Source: Desulfonatronum sp. SC1 (GTDB taxonomy: Bacteria; Desulfobacterota; Desulfovibrionia; Desulfovibrionales; Desulfonatronaceae). From it: DNA of 64,000 nucleotides. Within the stretch, counting starts at the first letter, position 1, and each line of letters opens with the position of its first letter. Positions 7,041 through 16,145 of this stretch are shown in pieces. A program made the translations under genes and the position numbers. Under the pieces are notes generated by a model, which worked only from the letters and a program-made list of their open reading frames with translations, searched no databases and was not told the DNA's origin. The stretch lies in assembly GCF_003046795.1 (NCBI RefSeq), contig NZ_PZKN01000018.1:26342-90341 (forward strand). Direction: 5' to 3'.

Positions 7041-9223
7041 GCGCGCTTTTCCAAATGTTCATCGATGAATGCCGGGAGCTGTTGGCGGAACTGGAGACCG
7101 CCTTGCTGGAACTGGAGACAGACCCGGGCAACATCGACGGTGTACATCGCATTTTTCGCGCCCTGCACACCATCAAAGGATCAGCGGGCATTGTCGGCCT
7201 GGACGATGTTCGTGAATTGACCAACGACCTGGAAACCCTGTTCGACCTGGTCCGGTCCGTGAAAATTCCCTATACGCCCGAACTGGCTTCCGTCTGCTTT
7301 CGCTACAAGGATCTTCTGATTGACTACCTCAAAAATCCGGAAAAAGGCCTGCCGGCAGACAAAACACCTCGGATACTGGCGGACCTGGAACAATTACTGA
7401 ATGCATCCGAGCAACCTCCTTCCCTGGTCGCGGACTCCGCTCCCGAGGGCTGTCCCACCGGAGGCGAAGCCGGTCCCGGGGCCCAAGCGCCAATCAGGCT
7501 GTATCACCTGCACTACCACCCCGCGGATAAACCTTTCGACGCCCTGGACCCCTTGGACTTCCTCAGCCAGATGCAACAGCTCGGTTCCTGCGAGATCCAT
7601 GCGTCTCCGGAACATATCCCCACGCTGGACAGCCTGGAACCGTCGCGGTGCGCCACGAGTTGGGACGTGATTCTGCGCACCGATGCGGACGAGGATGCTA
7701 TTAGGGACGAGTTTCTGTTTTTGGACGACCCCGGGGACGTGAGCCTCTTTCGGGAGATCGACGCCGACGAGACGGCCAAGCTCCGGCAGGCCCAGAACGT
7801 GCAAGTCTCCGAGCTGTTGGCTGCGGCTGGCCGGTCTTCCACTCCGCCCCTGGGCGACGAGGATGCCGAATTCGAATTGCCCGAGCCCGCTGAAACACCA
7901 TCCGCTCCCGAGCCAACCTCCCCGACGGCTCTTTCTCCCCAACCCACTGCTCCCCCCGTTCCGCCCCAGGCCGCTTCTAAGGCTGAGCCGCGCAAAGCCC
8001 CTCCTGCCGGCGGCGTCAAGGCCGAGGAGATCGCCTCCATCCGGGTCAGCACCACCAAGTTGGACGACATGGTCGATCTGGTCGGGCAGTTGGTCATTGT
8101 CCAGGCCCGGCTGAAACAGATCGAATCCGAACTGCACAACCCCCTGCTTACCTCGGTCAGCGAGGAAATCGAACGCTTGAGCGGCGATCTGCGCGAACGG
8201 ACCCTGTCCCTGCGCATGCTGCCCATCGGTTCGACCTTCAACAGATTCCGCCGCCTGGTCCGGGACTTATCTTCGGAGTTGGACAAGGAAATCGAACTGA
8301 AGACCAACGGCGCTGATACAGAGCTGGACAAGACGGTCATCGAAAAACTCAGCGACCCCCTGGTGCACATCCTGCGCAACAGCATCGACCACGGCGTCGA
8401 ATCCGCCGAAATCCGTCAGGCCCAGGGCAAGCCCGCCAAGGGCACGATCACCCTCTCCGCCATGCAAAGCGCCGGGCAGGTGCGGATCATCATCGAGGAC
8501 GACGGCGGGGGCATCGACCCGAACAAGATCTTCGCCAAGGCCGTGGAGCGGGGCCTGGCCAGGACCGATGCCCGGCCTTCGGACCGGGACGTGCTCCAAA
8601 TGATTTTCACCCCCGGCTTTTCCACGGCCGAAAAGGTCACCGCGGTTTCCGGCCGCGGGGTGGGCATGGACGTGGTCAAGCGCTCTCTGGAATCCCTCAA
8701 GGGCACGGTGGAAATCGACAGCCGCCCCGGCCAGGGCACGGCCATCAGCATCGGCCTGCCTCTGACTCTGGCGATCATCGAAGGCCTGCTGGTGACCCTG
8801 GGCGATGAATACTACGTCATCCCGCTTTCCGATGTCCTGGAATGCGTCGAGATCCAGCGCGGAGACGCCGAACCCGAGCGCATCGCCAAGGCCTACGACG
8901 TACGAGGCGAACTGCTGCCCTGCTTGGTGTTGCGCAACTGGTACCACATGGGTTCCACGGGGCCGGAAATCGAACAGGTGGTGGTGGTCCAGGCCAGCAA
9001 CCGCCGCGTCGGACTGGTCGTGGACAGCATCGTGGGTCAGCTCCAGACCGTGATCAAAGGCCTGGGCCGTGTGTTCAACGGGATGAAGGGCCTCTCCGGA
9101 GCCACGATCATGGGCAACGGGGCCCTGGCCCTGATTCTGGACGTGGTCTCCCTGGTCACCGAGCTGGAACGCCACGAAGACGCCGGAGCGGGCCGAAACC
9201 GACGAGCCAACCCTCCGCATTGA
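7037..9223 (+). CDS. cheA: CheA-type chemotaxis/phosphorelay histidine kinase
   Basis: A 728-residue CheA. Domains in order: Hpt with H44 (RALHTIKGSAGI), a P2-like stretch, an Ala/Pro/Ser-rich linker (about 275-330), dimerisation domain (VSTTKLDDMVDLVGQLV), HATPase with HILRNSIDHGVE, EDDGGGID and GRGVGMDVVKRS, and a C-terminal CheW-like domain (YYVIPLSDVLECVE). The gene overlaps the Hpt-STAS gene by four bases, so translation is probably coupled. No CheW, CheY or receptor gene is next to it. With a REC-PP2C protein and two STAS proteins upstream, it more likely drives this alternative system than flagellar chemotaxis, although a shared receptor array cannot be excluded. Confidence 0.9.
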   Translation: MSALFQMFIDECRELLAELETALLELETDPGNIDGVHRIFRALHTIKGSAGIVGLDDVRELTNDLETLFDLVRSVKIPYTPELASVCFRYKDLLIDYLKNPEKGLPADKTPRILADLEQLLNASEQPPSLVADSAPEGCPTGGEAGPGAQAPIRLYHLHYHPADKPFDALDPLDFLSQMQQLGSCEIHASPEHIPTLDSLEPSRCATSWDVILRTDADEDAIRDEFLFLDDPGDVSLFREIDADETAKLRQAQNVQVSELLAAAGRSSTPPLGDEDAEFELPEPAETPSAPEPTSPTALSPQPTAPPVPPQAASKAEPRKAPPAGGVKAEEIASIRVSTTKLDDMVDLVGQLVIVQARLKQIESELHNPLLTSVSEEIERLSGDLRERTLSLRMLPIGSTFNRFRRLVRDLSSELDKEIELKTNGADTELDKTVIEKLSDPLVHILRNSIDHGVESAEIRQAQGKPAKGTITLSAMQSAGQVRIIIEDDGGGIDPNKIFAKAVERGLARTDARPSDRDVLQMIFTPGFSTAEKVTAVSGRGVGMDVVKRSLESLKGTVEIDSRPGQGTAISIGLPLTLAIIEGLLVTLGDEYYVIPLSDVLECVEIQRGDAEPERIAKAYDVRGELLPCLVLRNWYHMGSTGPEIEQVVVVQASNRRVGLVVDSIVGQLQTVIKGLGRVFNGMKGLSGATIMGNGALALILDVVSLVTELERHEDAGAGRNRRANPPH

Positions 9224-9307
9224 CATTGAAAGCATTGGAACTACGATACGGAAGTCGGTAAAGTCGACAGCCAAGTAAACCAAATCTTCAGTCAAGGAGA
9301 AATCGTC

Positions 9308-9859
9308 ATGGAAAGCGCGACCCTTTCTGCAAGCAAAGAGGAACGCAGGGCCAAGGTGATCGAGGTCCTGAACAAGGCCCGGGCCATGGAACTGCACGCC
9401 ATTACCCAGTACATGAACCAGCACTACGCCCTGGACGACATGGACTACGGCGAACTGGCCGCCAACCAGAAACTCATCGCCATCGACGAAATGCGTCATG
9501 CCGAGATGTTTGCCGAGCGAATCAAAGAACTGGGCGGCGAGCCTACCACGGACCCCGCTGCCAAGACCCAGAAAAACCAGGACGTGGAAACCATCTTCTC
9601 CTTCGACGCCGGTCTGGAAGACAACACCGTGGACGTCTACAACCAGTTTCTGCTGGTCTGCCGGGAAAACGGCGACAGCATCAGCATGAAGCTCTTCGAG
9701 CAGATCATCGACGAGGAACAGGCCCACTTCAGCCACTTCGACAACGTAGCCGGCCACATCAAAAACCTGGGCAACGTCTACCTCTCCAAAATCGCCGGCA
9801 CCTCCGCCTCCACCGGCGGCTTCGGCAAGGGCTTCGTCATCAATCAGGGCGCGGCCTGA
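9308..9859 (+). CDS. bfr: Bacterioferritin
   Basis: A 183-residue ferritin-like iron-storage protein preceded by a good ribosome binding site (AAGGAG, eight to nine bases before the ATG). The di-iron ligands are recognisable: E28 (AMELHAITQYM), E61 and H64 (IDEMRHAEMF), E104, E137 and H140 (DEEQAHFSHF). M62 sits at the position of the heme-ligating methionine of bacterioferritins, so heme binding between subunits is expected. The length and overall character match the Desulfovibrio bacterioferritin known to carry an iron-coproporphyrin. The protein stores iron and detoxifies peroxide or oxygen in an anaerobe's cytoplasm. It is monocistronic with a strong terminator behind it. Confidence 0.9.
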   Translation: MESATLSASKEERRAKVIEVLNKARAMELHAITQYMNQHYALDDMDYGELAANQKLIAIDEMRHAEMFAERIKELGGEPTTDPAAKTQKNQDVETIFSFDAGLEDNTVDVYNQFLLVCRENGDSISMKLFEQIIDEEQAHFSHFDNVAGHIKNLGNVYLSKIAGTSASTGGFGKGFVINQGAA

Positions 9860-9870
9860 TCATCACGCAA

Positions 9871-9905
9871 AAAGGGCGGCCCGCACGGGCCGCCCTTTTT
9901 CTTTT
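9871..9905. terminator. Bidirectional Rho-independent terminator between bfr and the RND pump
   Basis: A GC-rich hairpin, GGGCGGCCCG-CAC-GGGCCGCCC, is flanked by an A run on the left and a T run on the right. It can therefore terminate the bacterioferritin transcript on the plus strand and the convergent RND operon on the minus strand. Confidence 0.9.
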
Positions 9906-9963
9906 CCGATTCTCCCAGGAAACTCCAATTTTTAGAGCGAGTCGCCTAAATCACCCATCGCTC

Positions 9964-12900
9964 TCACTGCCGCGCACCCGCTTCGACGGTCGCGGGCAAG
10001 CCGTCCCCTTCCCTTCTCTTCGCACCGTAAAACAAAGTATACATCACCGGAATAACCACCAAAGTGATCAGAGATGAGCTGGCTAGGCCGCCGATGACCA
10101 CGCGGGCCATGGGAGCTTGGGCTTCGGCGCCTTCGCCCCAGCCCAGGGCCAGAGGGGTCAGGGCCAGGGCCGTGGTCAGGGTGGTCATCAGAATCGGACG
10201 CAGTCGGCGTCGTCCGGCTTCCTGGACGGCGTCCATGGGCGAGAATCCTTTGTTTTTACGCAGGTTAGAGGACTGGTCCACGATGAGGATGGCGTTGTTG
10301 ACCACGATTCCGCCGAGCATGATGCAGCCGATGAAGCTCTGCACGTTCAGCGTGGTCCCGGAGAGCAGCAGCATCAGGACCACGCCGATAGCGGCCAGGG
10401 GCACGGCGAACATGACCACCAGCGGGTCGCGCAGGGATTCGTAAAGGCAGGCCATAACCATGTATACCAGGATCAGGGCCAGGATCAGGGCCAGGGTCAA
10501 TTCCCCGAAAGCTTCCTGCTGCTCCTCGTAATCCCCGGCAAAAACGATTTCATAATCCCGGGGGACCGGGATTTCCCGCAGGGCTTCGCGCACATCCCCG
10601 GCCACGGCCCCCAGGTCCCGTCCGCTGATGGCCGCGGAGATCGAGGTGATGCGCTGCTGGTCCTTGCGGTCGATCTGGATCGGACCGCGACCGCTCTCCA
10701 CGGTAACGACGTTGCGCAGCATGACCTGTTCTCCGGCGGCGTTGAGCATGGTCAGGTCCAGGATATCCTCGATGCCCATCCGCTCGGCCTCGGCCAGCTT
10801 GACCAGGATGCGATACTCATAGCCGCCCTCCCGATAGTTCGCGGCCCGGCTCCCGGCGATGGCGGTTTCCAGGGTTCGGGCGATCTTGGTGGCGGACAAG
10901 CCCAAGTCCGCGGCCCGGGTCCGGTCGATGCGGAAGAGTTCCTGGCGCACCCCGGCCTCGCGGCTGAGCCGGACGTCGGTGATGCCCGGAACGTTCTCCA
11001 TCAGGGCGGCGACCTCGGCGGCCAGGGCGTCCAGGCGGTCCAGCTCCCAGCCGCGCACTTCCACGACCATGCTGTCCCCATCCCCGGCGCCCATCCGAAA
11101 AATAAACAGGCCCTGACCGGCCCGAGTGCGGACCACGGTTCCGGGAATCCCGCTCAAGGCCGGACGCAGGGCCGCGGCGATCTGTTCGCTGCTTCGGGTC
11201 CGCTCGGCAGCCGGAACCAGGGCCATGCGGATTTCAGCCCGAGACCCGCCTCCCCCCCGCCAGCCCGAGGTGCCGACGTTGACGACCATGTTTTCGATTT
11301 CCGGAACCTGTTTCCAAACGATCTCCTCGATTCTTCGAACCTGGGTGTCCACCACTTCTAACCGCGTTCCCACCTCCATTTCGATATTGACCCGCACTTC
11401 GCCCTCATCCGTGCTGGGCATGAACTCGGACCCAAGGCGTGGAATCAGGGCCAGCGCACCGGCGAACACCAAAACGGCCAGCCCCAGGGTGACCATCCTG
11501 TGGCGCAGCACCCAGCGCAGCAGATCCAGATAGGCGTCCTCCAGCTCCTTGAACATCCGTCCGCTGAAGGCATACATCCGCCCCCGCACTCCCACGATGG
11601 GCGAAACGGTCCCGGTCGTGGGCCGCAGCAACCGCGCGGAAAGCATGGGAACCACGGTCAAGGCCACCAGCAATGAACAGATCAAGGCAAAGGCCACCAC
11701 GTAGGCCAACTGCCGGAACATCACCCCGGCAATCCCTTCCAGAAATATCATCGGCAGAAAAATGACCAAGGTCGTGATGGTGCTGGCCATCACGGCTGCT
11801 CCAACCTCGTTGGTGCCCTGGACGGCAACGGCCTTGCCCTCTCCGCCTTGTTCCCGCAACCGGTAGATGTTTTCCAGGACCACGATGGCGTTGTCCACCA
11901 TCATCCCCACACCCAGGGCCAATCCGCCCAGGGTCATCAGGTTCAGGGTGAAGCCGCCGAAATAGATCAGGGTAAAGGTGGCGATGATGGAAATGGGGAT
12001 GCCCGTGGCTATGACCAGGGTGCTGCGAATGTTGCGTAGAAAAAAGAGCAGGACCAGCACGGCCAGTGCCCCGCCGAACAAGATGGACCGTCCGACGTTT
12101 TTGATGGACTGCTGAATGTACTTGGATGTGTCGATGATCGGCGTGATCTGAAGCTGGGAGAAGTCCGCGTTGATCCGTTCCAACTCCCGAAGCACGGTCT
12201 GGGCCACCTGCACGGTGTTCGTCCCGGCCTGCTTGCGTACGGCCAGACGCACTCCTGGCTCGCCGTTGATGCGGATGATCCGGGTCTGGCGCTGGTGCCC
12301 GTCCACGACCTCGGCCAATTGACCAAGATAGATGGGCGCCCCGTCCCGGACGGCGACCACGGTGGAGCGAATTTCCTCCAGGCTGGTGAATTCTCCTGGA
12401 GTACGCAGGGTAACCTCGAATCGGCCCTGGTCAATGGTCCCGGCAGGCACGTTGATGTTGGCTTCGCGCACGGCCTGGACAATCTGCTCCAAAGAAAACC
12501 CCAGGGAGCGGACCCGGTCCGGATCAACATTGATCTGGATTTCCCGCTCCAATCCTCCCCAAATGTCCAGAGCGGCCACGCCGGGAATCCGTTCGATGCG
12601 CTGCTTGACCTGGTTGTCGATCACCAGGCGCATTTCCACCGGGTCCAGTCGGCTGGATGCTCCAAGGATCAGAATCGGAAACTGGGCCGCGTCGAACTTG
12701 AACAACTGTGGCCGGTCCGCCGAGTCGGGCAGCCGACCGGCGATGCGGTCCAGCCGATCCCGGATGTCGTTGGACGCCGCGTCCAGATTCGTGCCCCAGG
12801 AAAAGGAAACCCGTACGGAACTTTGGCCCTCGGAAGAGACCGAGGTGATCTCTTCCACTCCCGGAACCGCGGCCACGGCTTCCTCCACCAGCCTGGTGAC

Positions 12901-13086
12901 CAACTCCTCCATTTCCTCGGGGCTGGCGTTCTCGTAGGACGTCATCACGGTCAAGGTGGGAAAGGTCAGTTCCGGCATCAAATCGATGGGTAGCCGGGAC
13001 AGGGACACCCCGCCCAGAATCACCACGATCAGGACGACCATGATGGTGAAGATCGGGCGGGAGACGCTTTGTTGGGTGATGTACAT
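9964..13086 (-). CDS. RND efflux transporter, AcrB/MexB-type inner-membrane permease
   Basis: A 1040-residue RND permease beginning [17 protein letters not shown], the normal family N-terminus. The frame is open further upstream, but that part overlaps the adaptor gene and is not RND-like. Visible landmarks include the first transmembrane helix, the large periplasmic loop, the TM4 motif [18 protein letters not shown] with the proton-relay aspartate, and the second-half repeat [14 protein letters not shown]. Such pumps export hydrophobic compounds or metals using the proton gradient, with a periplasmic adaptor and a TolC-like channel. The adaptor gene lies 16 bases upstream. No TolC gene is in the window, so an outer-membrane partner must be elsewhere. 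No obvious Shine-Dalgarno is seen. Confidence 0.92.
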   Translation of the reverse strand: MYITQQSVSRPIFTIMVVLIVVILGGVSLSRLPIDLMPELTFPTLTVMTSYENASPEEMEELVTRLVEEAVAAVPGVEEITSVSSEGQSSVRVSFSWGTNLDAASNDIRDRLDRIAGRLPDSADRPQLFKFDAAQFPILILGASSRLDPVEMRLVIDNQVKQRIERIPGVAALDIWGGLEREIQINVDPDRVRSLGFSLEQIVQAVREANINVPAGTIDQGRFEVTLRTPGEFTSLEEIRSTVVAVRDGAPIYLGQLAEVVDGHQRQTRIIRINGEPGVRLAVRKQAGTNTVQVAQTVLRELERINADFSQLQITPIIDTSKYIQQSIKNVGRSILFGGALAVLVLLFFLRNIRSTLVIATGIPISIIATFTLIYFGGFTLNLMTLGGLALGVGMMVDNAIVVLENIYRLREQGGEGKAVAVQGTNEVGAAVMASTITTLVIFLPMIFLEGIAGVMFRQLAYVVAFALICSLLVALTVVPMLSARLLRPTTGTVSPIVGVRGRMYAFSGRMFKELEDAYLDLLRWVLRHRMVTLGLAVLVFAGALALIPRLGSEFMPSTDEGEVRVNIEMEVGTRLEVVDTQVRRIEEIVWKQVPEIENMVVNVGTSGWRGGGGSRAEIRMALVPAAERTRSSEQIAAALRPALSGIPGTVVRTRAGQGLFIFRMGAGDGDSMVVEVRGWELDRLDALAAEVAALMENVPGITDVRLSREAGVRQELFRIDRTRAADLGLSATKIARTLETAIAGSRAANYREGGYEYRILVKLAEAERMGIEDILDLTMLNAAGEQVMLRNVVTVESGRGPIQIDRKDQQRITSISAAISGRDLGAVAGDVREALREIPVPRDYEIVFAGDYEEQQEAFGELTLALILALILVYMVMACLYESLRDPLVVMFAVPLAAIGVVLMLLLSGTTLNVQSFIGCIMLGGIVVNNAILIVDQSSNLRKNKGFSPMDAVQEAGRRRLRPILMTTLTTALALTPLALGWGEGAEAQAPMARVVIGGLASSSLITLVVIPVMYTLFYGAKRREGDGLPATVEAGARQ

Positions 13087-13102
13087 GGAGGGAGGGGTAA
13101 GG

Positions 13103-14287
13103 TTAGTTGTCGGTGACAATGCGGACGGATGAGCCGTCCTCCAGGAGGTGCTGCCCCAAGGTGACCACGTCGCCGGAGAGGTCTTCGGGCTCCAAGATCT
13201 GGGACATGCCTTCCTCGGAGATGCCGACCCGCACGGCAACCAGCCGGACCGTGTCGTCGTCCTGGATCACGAAGACGCTCTGTTGGCCATCACGCCGGAC
13301 CAAGGCCGCGGAAGGGAGCAGGACCGCGTTCTCAGCTCGGGACAACTCCAACCGCGCCCGGACGAACATGCCCGGCTTCATCAGCCCTTCGGGGTTGGAC
13401 AGCTCCAGTTCGACCCTGGCTTGCCGGGAAGCCTCCCGAAAGACCGGGGCGATCCGGGTCACATGTCCCTCAAAGGAGTGATCGGGCAAGGCGTCCACGG
13501 CTACGAGGGCCTGCTGTCCGACCCGAATCCGGGCATAGTCCCGTTCCGTGACGTGAAAGACCGCCCGCACGGCACTGACATCCAGGACGCTGAGCAAGGG
13601 GGTGTTGGCGGACAAGGTCGCCCCTTCATCAACAAACCGTTCGCCCACTACCCGTGGAGGCTGGGGGCCGTTTTCAGGCCAGGAAGCCTCGATCCGGGCA
13701 TAACTCATCCGAACCTCAGCGGCCCGCAACGCGGCCTGGCGTTGTTCGACCTGGGCCATGGCCACGCGCAGGCGGGCCTGTTGGGCGAGATACCGGGAGC
13801 GAGTAAGATCCAGCTCGGCCTGGGAAGTGACCATTTGGCCCCGTAAGGACTCGATCCGGACAAACTCCTTTTCCGCGACGTCCAGTTCACTGCGGGCCTC
13901 TTCCAGATTGGCCCGGGCCACGGCCAGCTCGGCCCGAGCCTGCTCCACCTGCTGCACGAACTCCGCGTCCTCCAATTGAGCGATAAGTTGACCGCGCCCG
14001 ACCGGGTCGCCCACGTCCACGAACAGCTTTTCCACCCGTCCTGAAATCTTCGATGCGACATCGAAGTGAGCCCGGGGCGACAAGGTGCCGGAAAAGGTCC
14101 GAATATCACGAACAATTCCAAGCTCCACGGGCGCGGCTTGGACGGCGACAGCCGGACTTCCGGCGGGCCTTCCGGTTCCCGGCTGTTGGGGGTCGGGTTG
14201 CAGTGCCCGGTAGGTCATCCAGCTCAAGCCGACGAAAAGGATCAGCAAAACAAGCGGCAAAACCACCCGCCGCGGTCGTCGAGACAT
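13103..14287 (-). CDS. RND efflux periplasmic adaptor (membrane fusion protein)
   Basis: A 394-residue adaptor with an N-terminal membrane anchor (VVLPLVLLILFVGLSWMTY), a lipoyl-like domain half (FDVASKISGRVEKLFVDVGDPV), a long alpha-helical hairpin (about residues 110-190) and the C-terminal beta-barrel and membrane-proximal domains. The ATG at 14287 is chosen over an upstream in-frame TTG at 14314 because CGGAG lies about nine bases before it. It bridges the RND permease encoded immediately downstream to an outer-membrane channel. A sigma-54-like promoter sequence lies about 110 bases upstream. Confidence 0.9.
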   Translation of the reverse strand: MSRRPRRVVLPLVLLILFVGLSWMTYRALQPDPQQPGTGRPAGSPAVAVQAAPVELGIVRDIRTFSGTLSPRAHFDVASKISGRVEKLFVDVGDPVGRGQLIAQLEDAEFVQQVEQARAELAVARANLEEARSELDVAEKEFVRIESLRGQMVTSQAELDLTRSRYLAQQARLRVAMAQVEQRQAALRAAEVRMSYARIEASWPENGPQPPRVVGERFVDEGATLSANTPLLSVLDVSAVRAVFHVTERDYARIRVGQQALVAVDALPDHSFEGHVTRIAPVFREASRQARVELELSNPEGLMKPGMFVRARLELSRAENAVLLPSAALVRRDGQQSVFVIQDDDTVRLVAVRVGISEEGMSQILEPEDLSGDVVTLGQHLLEDGSSVRIVTDN

Positions 14288-14394
14288 GGTCGTGCTCCGT
14301 GATTGTTCAAGCAATGGTTGAAATTCAGAGAGATGGGGGAAAGCATACCAACATGTCCTTCCTTTCGAAACGGTCGAAAAGGGCAGATCATGGT

Positions 14395-14411
14395 ATACAA
14401 AGGGTGTGCCA
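14395..14411 (-). promoter_or_regulatory. Candidate sigma-54 (-24/-12) promoter for the RND efflux operon
   Basis: The minus strand reads TGGCACACCCTTTGTA. This has the GG doublet and ten-base spacing of the sigma-54 consensus TGGCAC-N5-TTGCA, but the -12 dinucleotide is GT rather than GC. It lies about 107 bases before the adaptor start codon. One mismatch at a critical position makes this tentative. Confidence 0.3.
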
Positions 14412-14645
14412 GAATCTGAGATCGTTAAATATCGTTATATTACAATCCAGTTGCGTTAAATCGCCTCCTCCTCTTGCGCAAAAAACTGCACAACAACGCT
14501 GCACAAGTGTGCAATAATCCGCACTAACAGTACAGGATTTCGTCGGAAGGCCAATCTCCTGTTATCCAGGTGCCTCCCGCGTTTCAATCTCCAGCGGTTT
14601 CTGGGCGATAGGCGTATACACCAACGGATGCGAACGCGAGGGGAC

Positions 14646-14671
14646 ACAAAAAAAACGGCTCGAAGCGCCGC
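14646..14671 (-). terminator. Rho-independent terminator after the TPR gene
   Basis: On the minus strand a CGGCGC-TTC-GAGCCG hairpin with one mismatch is followed directly by a run of eight T. It lies about 110 bases beyond the stop codon of the TPR gene, on the same strand. Confidence 0.55.
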
Positions 14672-14781
14672 GAAAACTCGACACATCGAACCGGGATGAT
14701 GGGTGGTTTGAACAGAGTCGTCGTTCAGTGCCGTAGAGACGGACAGAAAGCGACATGGAGCGGCACTCGCCGAAAACTCGA

Positions 14782-15987
14782 TTAATCGATCACGCCGCGA
14801 AACAGCTTTTTGAACACGGAGCCGCCACAGTATCCGGTTTCCTGGGCCATGCGCAGGGCACGGGAGTCCCCCAGGGCCGCGGCGGAACGAAAATCACGGC
14901 AGGCCAGGTCACGCTTGTCCATCTTCATGTACAACAGACCGCGGTTGTGGAATGCCGAGGCCAGGCTGGCATCCTGGAGGATGGCCTTGGAGAAGTCCGT
15001 CACGGCCTTGTCCGGAAACCCGGCGTCGGCCAGGGCTAAGCCGCGTTCATTGAGCAATTCCGGATTGTCGGGGGCAATGTCCAAGGCCCGGGTCAAAAAA
15101 TCCGCCGCGGCTTGGGGATTGGTGTATCGCTGACCGTTCCAAAGCATACGGGCTTGACGCAGCCAGTCCTGGACGCTTTTTTCCGGCTTGGCCGCGACGA
15201 CGGAAAGAGATTCTTCTTGGGCTTGTTTGGACGAGGCCGAAGCAGCGAGGCCCTCTGGCGTTGGGACCGGAGCTGGCTTTTGAACAGCTTCGCACAATTC
15301 CTCGAGCTTGTCGGCCAGGGCGGCGTGTTCCTTTTCCAATACAGCCAGGCGCTCATCCTCGTTTGCGGCACGCTCTTCCAGAGCGCTTTTCAGTGCATTC
15401 AGGCGAGCGTCCACACGGCTCCCCAGGGCAAGGATGTCCTGCTCCCGATCAACGAGAAGATTGGCGGCCTGCTCCGCCATCCGGCTTTCCAGGTTGGCCA
15501 CCCGTTGAGTGGCGTCCTGAGAAGCGTTTTGAGCGGCACCCTGGGCCGTCTTCTTCAGCTCGCCGAGTTCCTTCCGCAAGCTCTTTTCCAGGCCAGCAAT
15601 GCTTTGAGTACTTGCCTTGAGAGCACTCCGCAGTTCCTCGACGGTCTTCTTCCAAGGGCGATTTTCCAGGACCGCGAGTTCCTTGTCCAGACGCTGTTGA
15701 CCCAGAACAGCCATTTCTCCAACAGTCTGAAGCTGTTTCTCGTTAATGTTCCACCGGGAGTCAAAATCCGCGAGGCTCTGTTCCAAGCGCCCCAGTCCAG
15801 TCTTCAAGGCTTCGAGTTCCTGTCCGCTGGATTCCTGAAAAATCTTCTGCCCCTCGGCGACCTTTTTCAGCTCTTCGCGAAACTCAAGGGCAATGGCCTC
15901 AAGTTCGGCCTTGGTAAGCTTCGAGCTCGAACCGGCGCTTGCACTGGATTTGCTGGAGCTGGACTTGCTTGTCTTCTGCTTCGACAC
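14782..15987 (-). CDS. Coiled-coil protein with C-terminal TPR repeats
   Basis: A 401-residue protein with no signal peptide. The first ~25 residues are Ser/Lys-rich low complexity. Residues ~25-245 are strongly heptad-like (FREELKKVAEGQKIF, NLESRMAEQAANLL) and should form long coiled coils. The last ~110 residues contain two or three tetratricopeptide repeats (LTRALDIAPDNPELLNERG, DFSKAILQDASLASAFHNRG). The combination suggests a scaffold or assembly factor. The gene upstream on the same strand encodes a membrane protein whose C-terminal part is also coiled-coil-rich, so the two may form a complex. No enzymatic motif was seen. Confidence 0.7.
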   Translation of the reverse strand: MSKQKTSKSSSSKSSASAGSSSKLTKAELEAIALEFREELKKVAEGQKIFQESSGQELEALKTGLGRLEQSLADFDSRWNINEKQLQTVGEMAVLGQQRLDKELAVLENRPWKKTVEELRSALKASTQSIAGLEKSLRKELGELKKTAQGAAQNASQDATQRVANLESRMAEQAANLLVDREQDILALGSRVDARLNALKSALEERAANEDERLAVLEKEHAALADKLEELCEAVQKPAPVPTPEGLAASASSKQAQEESLSVVAAKPEKSVQDWLRQARMLWNGQRYTNPQAAADFLTRALDIAPDNPELLNERGLALADAGFPDKAVTDFSKAILQDASLASAFHNRGLLYMKMDKRDLACRDFRSAAALGDSRALRMAQETGYCGGSVFKKLFRGVID

Positions 15988-16014
15988 GTTGATTCATCCC
16001 CCTTTAGATGTCTT

Positions 16015-16065
16015 TGGAGACAAGAGCGTTGGACGAAACCCGGTTTTGCATACGCCTTGTCTCCA
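16015..16065. repeat. 10-bp inverted repeat in the leader of the TPR gene
   Basis: TGGAGACAAG at 16015-16024 and its exact complement CTTGTCTCCA at 16056-16065 are separated by 31 bases. They lie just upstream of the TPR gene on the minus strand. A second small hairpin (CCGCC-TTCT-GGCGG) follows at 16067-16080. There is no T run, so this is more likely an mRNA leader structure or operator than a terminator. Confidence 0.5.
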
Positions 16066-16145
16066 GCCGCCTTCTGGCGGCGATCCGTCGCAATACCGGC
16101 TTGGACGCGAAAAACACGATCCGATCAGCGGTTGAGCGAATCGGG

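Larger units (their letters stand above)
14288..14781. other. Noncoding region upstream of the RND operon
   Basis: About 490 bases with no convincing gene. It holds a terminator for the minus-strand TPR gene (14646-14671) and a sigma-54-like promoter for the RND operon (14395-14411). The part around 14430-14460 is AT-rich compared with its surroundings and could hold regulator sites. No regulator gene is adjacent. Confidence 0.6.

Noticed and set aside
7037..9223. CheA considered as part of a flagellar chemotaxis operon
   Set aside because: No cheW, cheY, cheB, cheR, receptor or flagellar gene is adjacent; context is PP2C/STAS signalling.
8267..9757. 496-codon minus-strand open frame opposite cheA and bfr
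   Set aside because: It spans two unrelated plus-strand genes and their gap, with no protein-like motif.
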